Part shown: positions 38,357-46,225 of the stretch, piece after piece
Position numbering within the stretch: the stretch's first letter is position 1
Layout: each line of letters begins with the position of its first letter
NCBI GenBank assembly: GCA_903857865.1
Contig: CAIOGO010000010.1
Coordinates: 240,246-304,245 of the forward strand
Direction: 5' to 3'
DNA: 64,000 nucleotides
From: an uncultured bacterium
GTDB taxonomy: Bacteria; Bipolaricaulota; Bipolaricaulia; UBA7950; UBA9294
Notes under the pieces: generated by a model
What the model saw: only the letters and a program-made list of their open reading frames with translations
Database searches by the model: none
Told to the model about the DNA's origin: nothing
Program-made: the position numbers and the translations under genes

Positions 38357-38682
38357 CGCCCCGTTGGATGACTTCCGGACTCCCGGCGATTGATATGAAA
38401 ACCGCATCGGTTGGCATCTTGGATCAGATAGTCGCCGGCCTCAGGTAGTGGAGCCTTCGGAAAGGCCGGGTCGCTTCGGGCGAACGAGATCCTTCGTAGG
38501 GCGTCAGCATCTTTCGCCCAAGCGGAGCTCGACCGTCGACCGAAGCGATGACGCGGTTCTCGATGAACAGCGAGACGCGAGCCGCGGAGTGCGCTTCGCC
38601 ACCCGCTGTGCTACTCGCTCGAAGACCAGATCCCGGCGCCCCTAGGCGAAACACCAAGAGTGAAGATCTGACCCTCGCGCCC
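38357..38682 (+). mobile_element. Remnant of an IS3-family transposase, left copy
   Basis: It is about 85-90% identical, in reverse orientation, to 42091-42416. In the plus sense it holds a decayed version of the end of an IS3-type OrfA; the better-preserved right copy reads ANEILRKASAFFAQAELDRRPK. A start resembling OrfB (IDEQRD) follows. Frameshifts and stops break it. Its 3' part forms the first ~45 codons of the HEAT-repeat ORF. Confidence 0.75.
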
Positions 38683-39804
38683 CTCGCGCCCCGCCTTGCG
38701 GCGGCCGACGTTCTGGGGCAGATAGGCGACCCGCGCACAGTAGCCTCACTCCTCAAGGCACTCAAGGACGCTGAACCCGATGTACGACAGGCCGCTGCAC
38801 GTGCGCTCGGAGAAGTCGGCAGTGCCAACGCGGTGGGTGGACTTGTCGAGCTGCTCCTGGACTGCAGCAAGGACGATAGCGAGAGGAAGACGGCGGCGGA
38901 GGCACTCAGCGAGATTGGCGGCGCCGATGCAGTCAAGGGGCTCGTGCAGGTGCTGGAACAACCGGTGAGCACCGTGACGATCCGCGAGGCCGCCGTGAGA
39001 GCACTCGGTAGTACTGGCGACTCGCGTGCTGCAGACGGACTCATCAAGGCGCTGGAAGACCACGACATGACTGTGCGGCGCGCCGCGGGAGAGGAGATCG
39101 GGACAATCCGTGACCCGGAGGCAGTAGCGGGGATTCTCAGGGCGTTACAGGATCCCGACCCAGATACAAGAAGAGCCGTGGCAAGGGCGTTGAGGAGGAT
39201 CGGTAGTGCGGGTGCACTGAGAGGCCTCCAGCAAGCACTCGCAGACTCCGACGGAACGGTCCGACTCGAAGCGGCGAAGGCTCTCGAGAAAGCCCGGGAC
39301 ACCAGCGCAGTTACCGTGCTTGTCGGACTCCTCAAGGACCCAAAGGGGCACGTCAGGCTCGAGGCGGCATCCGCGCTGGGGAGAATCGGCAGCGCCGATG
39401 CCATCGCTGCCCTCCTCGAAGCGCTCGAGGGTCCAGACGTGATGGTGTGTGGAGAGGCCGTCGAGGCACTCGCAATGATCGGCGGCACTGAGGGGGTGGC
39501 TGGCCTAGCCAGAGCACTTGACCATCCCGTTGGCGACATACGCGTCCGCGCGGTGTGGAAGATGGGTTCGCTTGGTGGCACAGTTGCTGCGAGAGCAGTC
39601 GCTAGGGCTGTCTACGACCCGTGCGAGTCCGTGCGCAGCGCGGCCGTTGGGGCATTGGGGAAGCTCCGCTGCGCGGACGCAACCGACCATCTTCTCAGAG
39701 CTCTCGCGGACCCCGTCAGCTCTGTACGAGAGGCAGCCGTGCTGGCGCTGCAGAGAATCGGATTCGCGACAGTCTCTGAAAGAGTGGCCAGTTTGGTGCG
39801 ATAA
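38548..39804 (+). CDS. HEAT-repeat (PBS-lyase type) protein with IS-derived 5' end
   Basis: An open frame of 418 codons. From about codon 46 it is an uninterrupted array of roughly eleven to twelve 31-residue HEAT-like repeats of the AAxALGxIGdpxAvxxLlxaLxDpdxxVR type, an elongated protein-binding scaffold. The first 45 codons come from the IS3 remnant and are not HEAT-like, so the natural start is lost or lies inside the array. There is no good ribosome binding site at 38548. It is probably a 5'-truncated gene; the repeats themselves show no frameshift. Confidence 0.6.
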   Translation: MTRFSMNSETRAAECASPPAVLLARRPDPGAPRRNTKSEDLTLAPLAPRLAAADVLGQIGDPRTVASLLKALKDAEPDVRQAAARALGEVGSANAVGGLVELLLDCSKDDSERKTAAEALSEIGGADAVKGLVQVLEQPVSTVTIREAAVRALGSTGDSRAADGLIKALEDHDMTVRRAAGEEIGTIRDPEAVAGILRALQDPDPDTRRAVARALRRIGSAGALRGLQQALADSDGTVRLEAAKALEKARDTSAVTVLVGLLKDPKGHVRLEAASALGRIGSADAIAALLEALEGPDVMVCGEAVEALAMIGGTEGVAGLARALDHPVGDIRVRAVWKMGSLGGTVAARAVARAVYDPCESVRSAAVGALGKLRCADATDHLLRALADPVSSVREAAVLALQRIGFATVSERVASLVR

Positions 39805-40353
39805 CAGGTCGAGCGAATCCACCGGTGGAGCTAGTTCTTGCTGACACCGTCGCTGCCCGCCGCGTCACTTGGGTTGTTCTGGGTGCTCTCTCAGCCTGGG
39901 CTGAAGGCTGCACCCGGGGCGTCTGCATTGCTGATAGCGCTGAGCACTACGCCCGTCTTGATCGGCTTCTGGCTCCCACCTGAGGTTGAGCGAACGTTTG
40001 GCTGGTCGATTGTTGGCATCTCCTTCTTGGTTTCGCTCCCGTTCTCGGCTTGGCCACGTGGCGGCACCTACACGCACGCTTGCCCCGCAACGGATCATAG
40101 CGAAGACGACGAATCGGGCTGCAATGAGCGAATCGCGTCCCGAAGAACGTCCTAGACTGGCTGAAGCAGCGGGCCGAACGCGGTGGGACGTATCCGGCTG
40201 TGCCGAAGAGCGGAATGCTGAGGGGAGCCAGACGGGACTACCCTCGAACGCAGCACCCGGTTCGGAAGTAGTCCACCAAGGCGTGCTTGCTGGCCGTGCG
40301 CGCCGCTGGACTGGTATCATGTCGATGGATCGGAAGGACGGGGGTGATGGTCG
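39805..40353. other. 549-bp stretch with a doubtful small membrane ORF and a short direct repeat
   Basis: A plus-strand frame 39838-40155 (105 codons, TTG start, no binding site) has two or three hydrophobic segments and could encode a membrane protein. At 40228-40281 a stretch of about 55 bp is about 75% similar, in the same orientation, to 42417-42473, which directly abuts the left end of the IS3 element. GGGGTGATGG at 40340-40350 supplies a binding site for the next gene. Confidence 0.4.
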
Positions 40354-41022
40354 ATGTCCAAGCGGGCAGTCCTGGTTTGCTGCATCGTGGTAGCTCTAGC
40401 GACGTCAGTTGGGACGGCTGCGCAGTATGAGTTCTTTAGGACGGCATGGTCTGTAGCGCTCTTCTCCAGCGCTGGACCGGACACATACGTGGGTTTGCGC
40501 GTGAAGTTCTCTGCGCCCGTTGTGCCCTCGCAAACACTGGGGATTGGCACGATGCTCGTCCTCGAGTCAAATCAGTCAGGCCTCCTGGTGTTCCGAGGGG
40601 CGATCCCGCCATTCTCGATGTGGGAGATTGACTGGGCTCCCGACGGTCCGGCAATCGTGGACGCAGAGTGGATCCGCTCTGATGGGACGTTCGTTTCGAT
40701 CAACACGCATGCACCGACAGCGCGACTGGATGTCCAATTCCCCCTGTGGACCTTGCAGAACTGCCCGGAGAACGGGCTGATCTCGTTCCGGCCAATTGAG
40801 TTGACATTTGTCGCCCTGGGCTCGTCCGACCCAGACGGCCTGCCGCTGGCACGCTGCGAGTGGGCGTGGAGTGACGGAGCTCACGCCGAGGGCTACGCGG
40901 TGCAACGCCAGTTCGACCAACCCGGTTTCTACTTGGTCACGCTGAATGTCTGGGACGCTGAGGGGTTGTCCGACAGCGTCTCCACGAGCTTCGTGGTCCC
41001 GGCTCACCTCTGCGGTCATTGA
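40354..41022 (+). CDS. Exported protein with a PKD-like domain
   Basis: A protein of 222 aa with signal peptide (RAVLVCCIVVALATSVGTAA). Residues about 25-120 form an unrecognised beta-rich region. About 130-215 carry a PKD-type pattern: FVALGSSDPDG, then CEWAWSDG and FDQPGFYLVTLNVWDAEGLSDS. Such domains mediate protein or carbohydrate binding on the cell surface. It lies inside the segment flanked by inverted IS3 remnants and has no operon partner. Confidence 0.7.
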   Translation: MSKRAVLVCCIVVALATSVGTAAQYEFFRTAWSVALFSSAGPDTYVGLRVKFSAPVVPSQTLGIGTMLVLESNQSGLLVFRGAIPPFSMWEIDWAPDGPAIVDAEWIRSDGTFVSINTHAPTARLDVQFPLWTLQNCPENGLISFRPIELTFVALGSSDPDGLPLARCEWAWSDGAHAEGYAVQRQFDQPGFYLVTLNVWDAEGLSDSVSTSFVVPAHLCGH

Positions 41023-41110
41023 TGTCGCGTCTGCGCTGGCCGGGGCCTGACGGGGAGCGGAAGTTGTAGTAGCCACGCTGATCCGGGCCGCCTTAGGTTG
41101 GCTTGGAGAG

Positions 41111-41137
41111 TGGGCCGTCAACCGGGGGGGCAGGTCA
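41111..41137. repeat. Solo right-end-like sequence of the IS3 element
   Basis: It starts TGGGCC and ends GGGGGCAGGTCA, matching the right terminal repeat of the IS at 43731-43755 with a few differences. No transposase gene is attached. Confidence 0.5.
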
Positions 41138-41233
41138 CCTGCACCGAGGCGGTTTGCCTCGTTTCAAGAACAACAGTTAGACTGGCTGCGGAAGAGTCGT
41201 CTGCGTCCGAAATGGTCAGCCCAAGGAGGAGAC

Positions 41234-41824
41234 ATGACAGAATCAAGGGAACGGGTTGTGGGGAGGAGGGGGTATGGTCTGCTATGCCTCGCCCTGGCCC
41301 TCCTGCTAGCCGCGCTGCCCGTAGGGGCTAGCGTCGTGCGCCTGCCCGATTCCTCGGGCTCCGTCTTTGCAGCAGAGGTTCTTCGCTACTTGCCCTCCGA
41401 GAATGTGGGAGACTACTACTCGAGACTCAGCAACGTCCTTGGCCCTCCCCAAGAGGGGGGCCGCTCCGCGAATGTTCCATTGGCCCTCGGCACGTGCGGT
41501 TTCGTCGACGTGCGAATGGAAACACCGTTCTCGAACGGTCCCGGGCCAGATCTCCGAGTGTACGAGTGCGGGTCCGCTTGGGGAGGCGTGAATGAACCCT
41601 TCACCGTGCGTGTCAGTTCTGACGGCGTTGTCTGGACGAACACCACCAGCTGGGCGCGGATGAACGATGCAGGAAAGCCCTACACTTCGATTGAACTGGG
41701 CGACCTGGCGGGTCCGTTCCTCTACGTACGAGTGCGAGGCGAGGGGGGTGGCGCTTCTCCTGAAGGACCCGAGATCATCGCCATCGAGGCGCTTCATCCA
41801 GTCACTGAGCCAACCCAAGACTAG
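41234..41824 (+). CDS. Exported beta-rich protein of unknown function
   Basis: A protein of 196 aa; ATG 41234 follows AGGAGGAGAC. A signal peptide (YGLLCLALALLLAALPVGASV) is followed by a mature part with the pattern VDVRMETPF, GPDLRVYECG, EPFTVRVSSDGVVWT and FLYVRVRGE. This resembles discoidin-like or anchor-domain beta sandwiches of exported proteins. Two cysteines may pair. The function is unknown. It shares the IS-flanked segment with the PKD-like protein and may be cell-surface cargo. Confidence 0.65.
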   Translation: MTESRERVVGRRGYGLLCLALALLLAALPVGASVVRLPDSSGSVFAAEVLRYLPSENVGDYYSRLSNVLGPPQEGGRSANVPLALGTCGFVDVRMETPFSNGPGPDLRVYECGSAWGGVNEPFTVRVSSDGVVWTNTTSWARMNDAGKPYTSIELGDLAGPFLYVRVRGEGGGASPEGPEIIAIEALHPVTEPTQD

Positions 41825-41859
41825 ACGGGGGCGCGGTGACAGGGTTCCGCCCTCTGACT

Positions 41860-41884
41860 TGACCTGCCTCCAGTGAACGGTCCA
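41860..41884. repeat. Solo left-end-like sequence of the IS3 element
   Basis: It starts TGACCTGCCTCC and ends GGTCCA, matching the left terminal repeat at 42475-42500. No transposase gene follows directly, so it is a relic or a partial end. Confidence 0.5.
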
Positions 41885-42090
41885 CTTCTCGGACTGGTCA
41901 AACCCGCCTCCGGCGATGCAGACCAGAGCCTCTGGCGCAGGTAGCCATCTGCGTCGGGTCCCGCAGCGCTCTCACGCATCCCCGCGGGCGACACCCTCAG
42001 AGGGACAGGACCTCGATTGCCTCAGGATCAAGCTCGGTGGAAGTCCGAAGCTTATCCTCTCGGGCGTACCGGTCAGGGCTAATCTCGAAC

Positions 42091-42416
42091 CGGGCGCGAG
42101 GGTCAGATCTTCATTCTTGGTGTCTCGCCTAGGGGCGCCGGGATCTGGTCTTCGAGTAGCTCATCGTGGATGGCGAAGCGCACTCCGCGGCTCGCGTCTC
42201 GCTGTTCATCGATGCACGGCGTCATCGCTTCGGTCGCCGGTCGAGCTCCGCTTGGGCGAAGAATGCTGACGCCTTACGGAGGATCTCGTTCGCCTGAACC
42301 GCCGCGGCCTTTCCGGAGGCTCCACTACCTGAGGCTGGCGACTGTCCAATCCAAGATGCCGACCGATGCGGCTTTCATGTCAATCGCCGGGAGTTCGAAA
42401 GTCATCCAATGGGGTG
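42091..42416 (-). mobile_element. Remnant of an IS3-family transposase, right copy (inverted)
   Basis: The inverted partner of 38357-38682. Read on the minus strand it encodes ANEILRKASAFFAQAELDRRPK then a stop, the typical end of an IS3-group OrfA, followed by IDEQRD (a start resembling OrfB). The rest of both genes is missing. The two copies flank about 3.4 kb. Confidence 0.75.
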
Positions 42417-42549
42417 CACCAGACGGTACGACTCCCGAAACTCAGCGCCCCGTTCGGAGGCAATCCACCAAGGCTGACCTGCTCCCCGAAAACTGGTCCA
42501 GGGATTAGGTGAATCCTTACCTTGGCTCACGTATCGAGGAGGAGGTCGG

Positions 42550-42816
42550 ATGCGGCAGTCGAGGTTTACCGAGACCGAGATCATCTACGCCGTGAAGCAG
42601 GTTGAGCTAGGCATTCCCGTGCAGGAGATCGCTCGCAAGTACGGCGTTAGCGACAAGACCGTCTAACTGTGGCGGAGGAAGTACAACGGAGTCAGTCCGA
42701 GCGAGCTGAAGCGGCTGAAGGAGCTGGAGCGGGAGAACGGCCAGCTGAAGAGGCTGGTTGCAGAGCTGAGCCTGGACAAGGAGATCCTCCAGGACGTGCT
42801 ACGAAAAAAGCTCTGA
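42550..42816 (+). pseudogene. IS3 orfA with premature stop
   Basis: A helix-turn-helix protein of IS3 type that would be 88 codons: MRQSRFTETEIIYAVKQVE, EIARKYGVSDKTV, then TAA at 42664-42666 where family members have an aromatic codon (Tyr or similar) before LWRRKY. The remaining leucine-zipper part is intact up to 42816. The stop truncates OrfA to 38 aa and should block the OrfAB fusion transposase, unless read through. The start has GGAGGAGG upstream. Confidence 0.85.
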
Positions 42817-43676
42817 AGCCTGCACGTAAGCGGGAGCTGCTCTTGGAGGTTCTCGAGGACTACGTAATCTCCGAGCGCAGAGCGTGCAGGCTGGTGATGC
42901 TTCACCGCTCAGTCTGTCGGTACCGGGCACACGGACGCGATGACCGGGCGTTGCGGCTACGGCTCAAGGAACTCGCCTACGCCCGTCCCCGCTACGGCTA
43001 CCGACGGCTGACGACGCTCCTGCAGCGAGAGGGCTGGCTGGTGAACCACAAGCGAGTCCATCGGATCTACCGCGAGGAAGAGCTGATGGTGCGAACGAAA
43101 CGGCGCAAGCGGCGGACGGCCGAGGTGCGAGTGAAGCTGCTCCCGGCAACCCAGGTTGGAGAGCGTTGGAGCATCGACTTCGTGAGCGATCAGTTGGCCG
43201 ACGGGCGGCGGTTCCGTGTTCTGACGGCGGTGGACCACGTGAGTCGAGAGTGCGTGTGCCTCATGGCAGCGCAGAGCATTCCCTCCCAGGCCGTCACGGA
43301 GGCATTGGACGAGGCGATGGACATCTACGGGCAACCTGAAGCGATCACGATGGACAACGGGACGGAGTTCGCCTGCAATCACTTCGATCAGTGGGCGTAC
43401 CGGCGTGGCATCCAGCTCGACTTCATCACCCCAGGCCGACCAGTGGAGAACGGCATCATCGAGAGCTTCAACGGCAAGTTGCGCGACGAATGCCTCAACG
43501 TGCACTGGTTTGAGAGCTTGGCGGATGCGAGGGCGGAGATCGAGGCGTGGCGGCAGGAGTACAATCAAACGCGACCGCATTCCAGCTTGGGGAATCGGGC
43601 GCCGGCAGAGTACATTGCAGAACTGTTGGGGATCGGGGCAATTCCGAGTCGTCAACGAGTCAAGGCTCTGACCTAA
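42669..43676 (+). CDS. IS3-family transposase OrfB (DDE)
   Basis: A frame of 335 codons, minus one relative to orfA; recognisable OrfB sequence starts at about 42813 (LKPARKRELLLEVLED). The slippery A6 followed by G (42804-42810) allows the usual -1 shift. The integrase core holds the DDE triad: Asp in WSIDFVSD, Asp in TMDNGTEF and Glu in IIESFNGKLRDE. The HTH_21 segment (ARPRYGYRRLTTLLQREG) precedes it. The catalytic part is intact, but orfA is broken. Confidence 0.9.
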   Translation: MAEEVQRSQSERAEAAEGAGAGERPAEEAGCRAEPGQGDPPGRATKKALKPARKRELLLEVLEDYVISERRACRLVMLHRSVCRYRAHGRDDRALRLRLKELAYARPRYGYRRLTTLLQREGWLVNHKRVHRIYREEELMVRTKRRKRRTAEVRVKLLPATQVGERWSIDFVSDQLADGRRFRVLTAVDHVSRECVCLMAAQSIPSQAVTEALDEAMDIYGQPEAITMDNGTEFACNHFDQWAYRRGIQLDFITPGRPVENGIIESFNGKLRDECLNVHWFESLADARAEIEAWRQEYNQTRPHSSLGNRAPAEYIAELLGIGAIPSRQRVKALT

Positions 43677-43755
43677 TGACTGGACCTAGCACGGGGGCAA
43701 GGTCAAGGCGTGCCAGATCAATTCTAGAAGTGGACCTAACACCGGGGGCAGGTCA

Positions 43756-44144
43756 CAATCGCCACTTGCTTGATTCGTCGTGTATGTTCATGTATAGTGG
43801 ACCTATCCCTCCGCAGTAGGGACGAGTGCTCGACCGAGCCTAGGTCTCCGGAAGGAAGATGGAGAGGGTACACGAGACCATGGCAACCTCCTTGCGCGCA
43901 GCGGGGTCCCGGTAGATCCGAGGCCCCGCTTGCTGTAGGCGAACGAGCACCGTCTAGCAGGCGGCCAGCACAAGACTCACCAGGCCCGCTTCGGCGGGGT
44001 TCTCCGCGGAAGAACATGCGTACCGATGCGCGCAGGGCTACCGCATGAGCGCGATGCGCACCGGCGAAGAAACGGAAAGGCGCGTGACAGCGTCGCGCGG
44101 CACTCATGCCGCGGAATGGCGGGCGCGAGAAGGGAGGAAGACGC
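43756..44144 (+). other. Long structured leader of the second RHH gene
   Basis: No gene is seen. A promoter at 43770-43798 would start transcription near 43805, leaving a leader of about 340 nt. It contains GCGGGGTC/GGCCCCGC (43901-43908 with 43922-43929), a CCCGC-TTCG-GCGGG hairpin (43985-43998), and a GTTCT/AGAAC palindrome around CCGCGG just after. It could be a regulatory leader or a small RNA; no known riboswitch class is recognised. Confidence 0.45.
43770..43798 (+). promoter_or_regulatory. Sigma70 promoter next to the IS right end
   Basis: TTGATT (43770-43775), 17 bp, TATAGT (43793-43798). It begins 15 bp after the right terminal repeat of the IS3 element and points toward the second RHH gene. 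Confidence 0.7.
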
Positions 44145-44321
44145 ATGGTATACAGCAAAGCACCCGACAAGCTGAGCATCTACATACCGCAGAGAGAGCT
44201 TGCCAAGCAGCCAGTTGAAAGACTGATGAAGCTCGGCGCGAAGCGCGATCGCTCGGTGAACTACCTCGGCGTGGAGGCCATCCTGCAGTACATCGAGCGC
44301 GAAGAGGGGAAGAAGACGTAG
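44145..44321 (+). CDS. Small ribbon-helix-helix (CopG-like) protein, copy 2
   Basis: A protein of 58 aa: strand DKLSIYIP followed by two helices, the second ending VEAILQYIEREEGKK. It is a paralogue of the protein at 11200-11373. Conserved blocks are DKLSIY, QPVERLMK, GAK.DRS.NYL and VEAI.QY.EREE. ATG 44145 has GGGAGGA six bases upstream; the frame extends 13 codons further without a binding site. There is no adjacent toxin. It has its own promoter and a long leader. Confidence 0.8.
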   Translation: MVYSKAPDKLSIYIPQRELAKQPVERLMKLGAKRDRSVNYLGVEAILQYIEREEGKKT

Positions 44322-45050
44322 CGGAAGACCCGTTCTCTGGCTTCCGCTTCTCCGCAGAATGGACACTGCGCGGAAGCGCTTTGCGTAGAGAACCGGCGCG
44401 CTCCACCCTGCAATGCCGCGCTCCGCGGATGGGCAGAACCCGGAGCATAACGCCCCGAAGTGTAGTTCTCCGGATGAAGTGAGAGCGGTCTCTTCTTTCC
44501 GCGTTTCTCTTTAGCCTCTTCACGCGGTGCGGAAGGCACTCCCCCTGGTTTTCCGGCGCGCTGCGCGGAATGGGTATCAAACACCCGTTTCGCGCCGGTT
44601 CCGCAGGGGCTTTGCATCCCGAAGAGCCATACGAAAGCCCCACTTCGCGCTCGCCGCCATCTCGCGCGTCTCTCCGGGGTAGACGCACCCACGGAGGATC
44701 GTGTTGGGTTCGATCTTGGTGGTAGCGTCGCGCGACACAATGGTCAGTCGATCAACTTGGCCTTCGTTGCGTCGCTGCTCAACGCGCACGCCGAGTATCT
44801 GCCGCTTGAGGCTGCTTCCAAGAGCACCGAGAGCCCAGCCCTCGACCGTTCGAGTCAGCCTCCTAGATAGCGGAGCGCGGTTGACTCGTATGCGACTGCG
44901 TCCTGTGGCCCGGTCAGCTGACTTGCATCGCGCGATCTGTGCGGTCCGTTTCACCTCGAGGCTCCGCTCGCTCAACCCCGAGGCAACGGGGCGACCCCCG
45001 AGAGCTGAACGACGATTCGTCGAGAGCCACCCTCCATCTTGACGAATCTC
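44322..45050. other. 730-bp stretch between RHH copy 2 and the sugar operon, possibly holding a broken gene
   Basis: The first half is unusually rich in the words GCGGAA and TCCGC on both strands. On the minus strand, about 44960 down to 44577 reads as plausible protein (RILGVRVEQRR-like and GQVDRLTIVSRDATTKIEPNTI). This vaguely recalls the GRVxRLxI...IxGNxIR pattern of SpoIID/LytB domains, but no start signal or complete domain is present. I treat it as a possible gene fragment, not a gene. Confidence 0.25.
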
Positions 45051-45078
45051 TTGACTTTGGGAGAGAGAGCTCGATAAT
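45051..45078 (+). promoter_or_regulatory. Promoter of the LacI-sugar operon
   Basis: TTGACT (45051-45056), 16-bp spacer, GATAAT (45073-45078). Transcription should start near 45085, inside the operator. Confidence 0.8.
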
Positions 45079-45098
45079 AAACGTTTAACTAAACGTTT
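45079..45098 (+). promoter_or_regulatory. LacI-family operator
   Basis: AAACGTTTA (45079-45087) and its exact reverse complement TAAACGTTT (45090-45098) are separated by two bases. The site directly abuts the -10 box and covers the likely start of transcription. The central CG-containing palindrome suits a LacI-type repressor, so the regulator just downstream probably represses its own operon. Confidence 0.8.
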
Positions 45099-45118
45099 CG
45101 CTGGCGCCGTGAGGTCAA

Positions 45119-46225
45119 ATGAGTGCGACCATAAAGGACGTAGCCGAACGAGCTGGAGTGTCGATCGCCACGGTCTCAAACGTCGTGAATGGTAGCCGGT
45201 TCGTGAGTGGCGACCTGGCGGAGAAAGTCCATCACGCGATCAAGGAACTCGGCTACCAACCCAATCCTCTCGGGCGTGCGCTTCGCAAAGGCCGAAGCTA
45301 CACGATTGCGCTGATTCTCCCCGACCACAGCAACCCTTTCTTCGTCCAGGTGGCACGTGGCGTCGATGAGCAGGCACGGCGTAGGGAATACGGGCTGATC
45401 ACGTGCAACACCGACGAGGATCCGGATCTTGAGACGTTCTACGTCTCATCCCTTCTGAAACGCAAGGTGGATGGATTTGTGGTTGCTCCCACCCACAGGG
45501 GAGCCGAGACCCTCAAGCCCCTCATCGAGCACGGCGCGCCGCTTGTCGTCGTCGACCGTTGCATCGCCGGGATGAAGGTTGACGAAGTCTTCTCGGACAA
45601 CGAGGGAGGCGCCTACGAAGCCACGGCATACCTGGTCGGCCTCGGGCACCGAAGCATCGGGCTGATAGCGGGAATCCCGGGGATCAGTTCGATCGAAGAC
45701 CGCGTCGCCGGCTATCGGCGGGCACTCATCGAACACGACCTGCCCGTGGATGAGAGCCTCATGGCTCAGGGGTGCTCGCAGATCAAGGAAGGCGCGTCCT
45801 CGGCGGAGGTGCTTCTCGGCAAGCGTGGCATCACTGCGATCTTCAGCACGAACAACATGATGACCCTCGGGGCGCTGCAGTGCTTCAAGAAGCTCGGCGT
45901 TCGGTGCCCCGATGATGTGTCCCTCATCGGCTTCGACGACTCCGAATGGGCGTCGGCGTTCACCCCGAGCCTCACCGTCGTCGCGCAGCAGGCATATGAG
46001 ATGGGCTACTCGGCAGGCGATCTCTTGTTCGAAGCGATCGGTCGCGGAAAGGAAACGCACAGTACTCGGGCCATCAAGCTGCAGACCGTCCTGATACCTC
46101 GAGAGTCGACCGCTCGACCGCCCGCGTTGCGGGGCAAGAAGGAGGTGCACCGGGCAACATCCTCAGGAGGGAAGAACAAGCCGTCCGCAAGCGCAAAATC
46201 GGGCACAAGGAGGTCACCCCGATGA
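45119..46225 (+). CDS. LacI-family transcriptional regulator
   Basis: A protein of 368 aa. The N-terminal helix-turn-helix (ATIKDVAERAGVSIATVSNVVNG, residues 3-25) and hinge helix are followed by a periplasmic-binding-protein-like sensor domain (about 60-340: VDGFVVAPTHRGAE, DRCIAGMKVDEVFSDNEGG, ISLIGFDDSEWA-like). The C-terminal tail of about 25 residues is Lys/Ser-rich. It is the first gene of the sugar operon: GAGGT upstream, and its stop overlaps the binding-protein start by 4 bp. The effector is probably the sugar taken up by this operon. Confidence 0.95.
   Translation: MSATIKDVAERAGVSIATVSNVVNGSRFVSGDLAEKVHHAIKELGYQPNPLGRALRKGRSYTIALILPDHSNPFFVQVARGVDEQARRREYGLITCNTDEDPDLETFYVSSLLKRKVDGFVVAPTHRGAETLKPLIEHGAPLVVVDRCIAGMKVDEVFSDNEGGAYEATAYLVGLGHRSIGLIAGIPGISSIEDRVAGYRRALIEHDLPVDESLMAQGCSQIKEGASSAEVLLGKRGITAIFSTNNMMTLGALQCFKKLGVRCPDDVSLIGFDDSEWASAFTPSLTVVAQQAYEMGYSAGDLLFEAIGRGKETHSTRAIKLQTVLIPRESTARPPALRGKKEVHRATSSGGKNKPSASAKSGTRRSPR

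Larger units (their letters stand above)
42475..43755 (+). mobile_element. IS3-family insertion sequence
   Basis: A terminal repeat beginning TGACCTGCTCCCC lies at 42475-42500. The right end is a matching inverted copy (TGGACC to CAGGTCA) at 43731-43755, with a second, similar copy at 43681-43705, so the element is 1231 or 1281 bp long. It contains orfA (with a stop), an A6G slippage site and an intact DDE orfB. I could not identify a convincing target-site duplication. Confidence 0.85.

Noticed and set aside
38424-39581. 385-codon Ser/Ala-rich minus-strand frame opposite the HEAT array
   Set aside because: Its repeats mirror the HEAT codons; no start signal.
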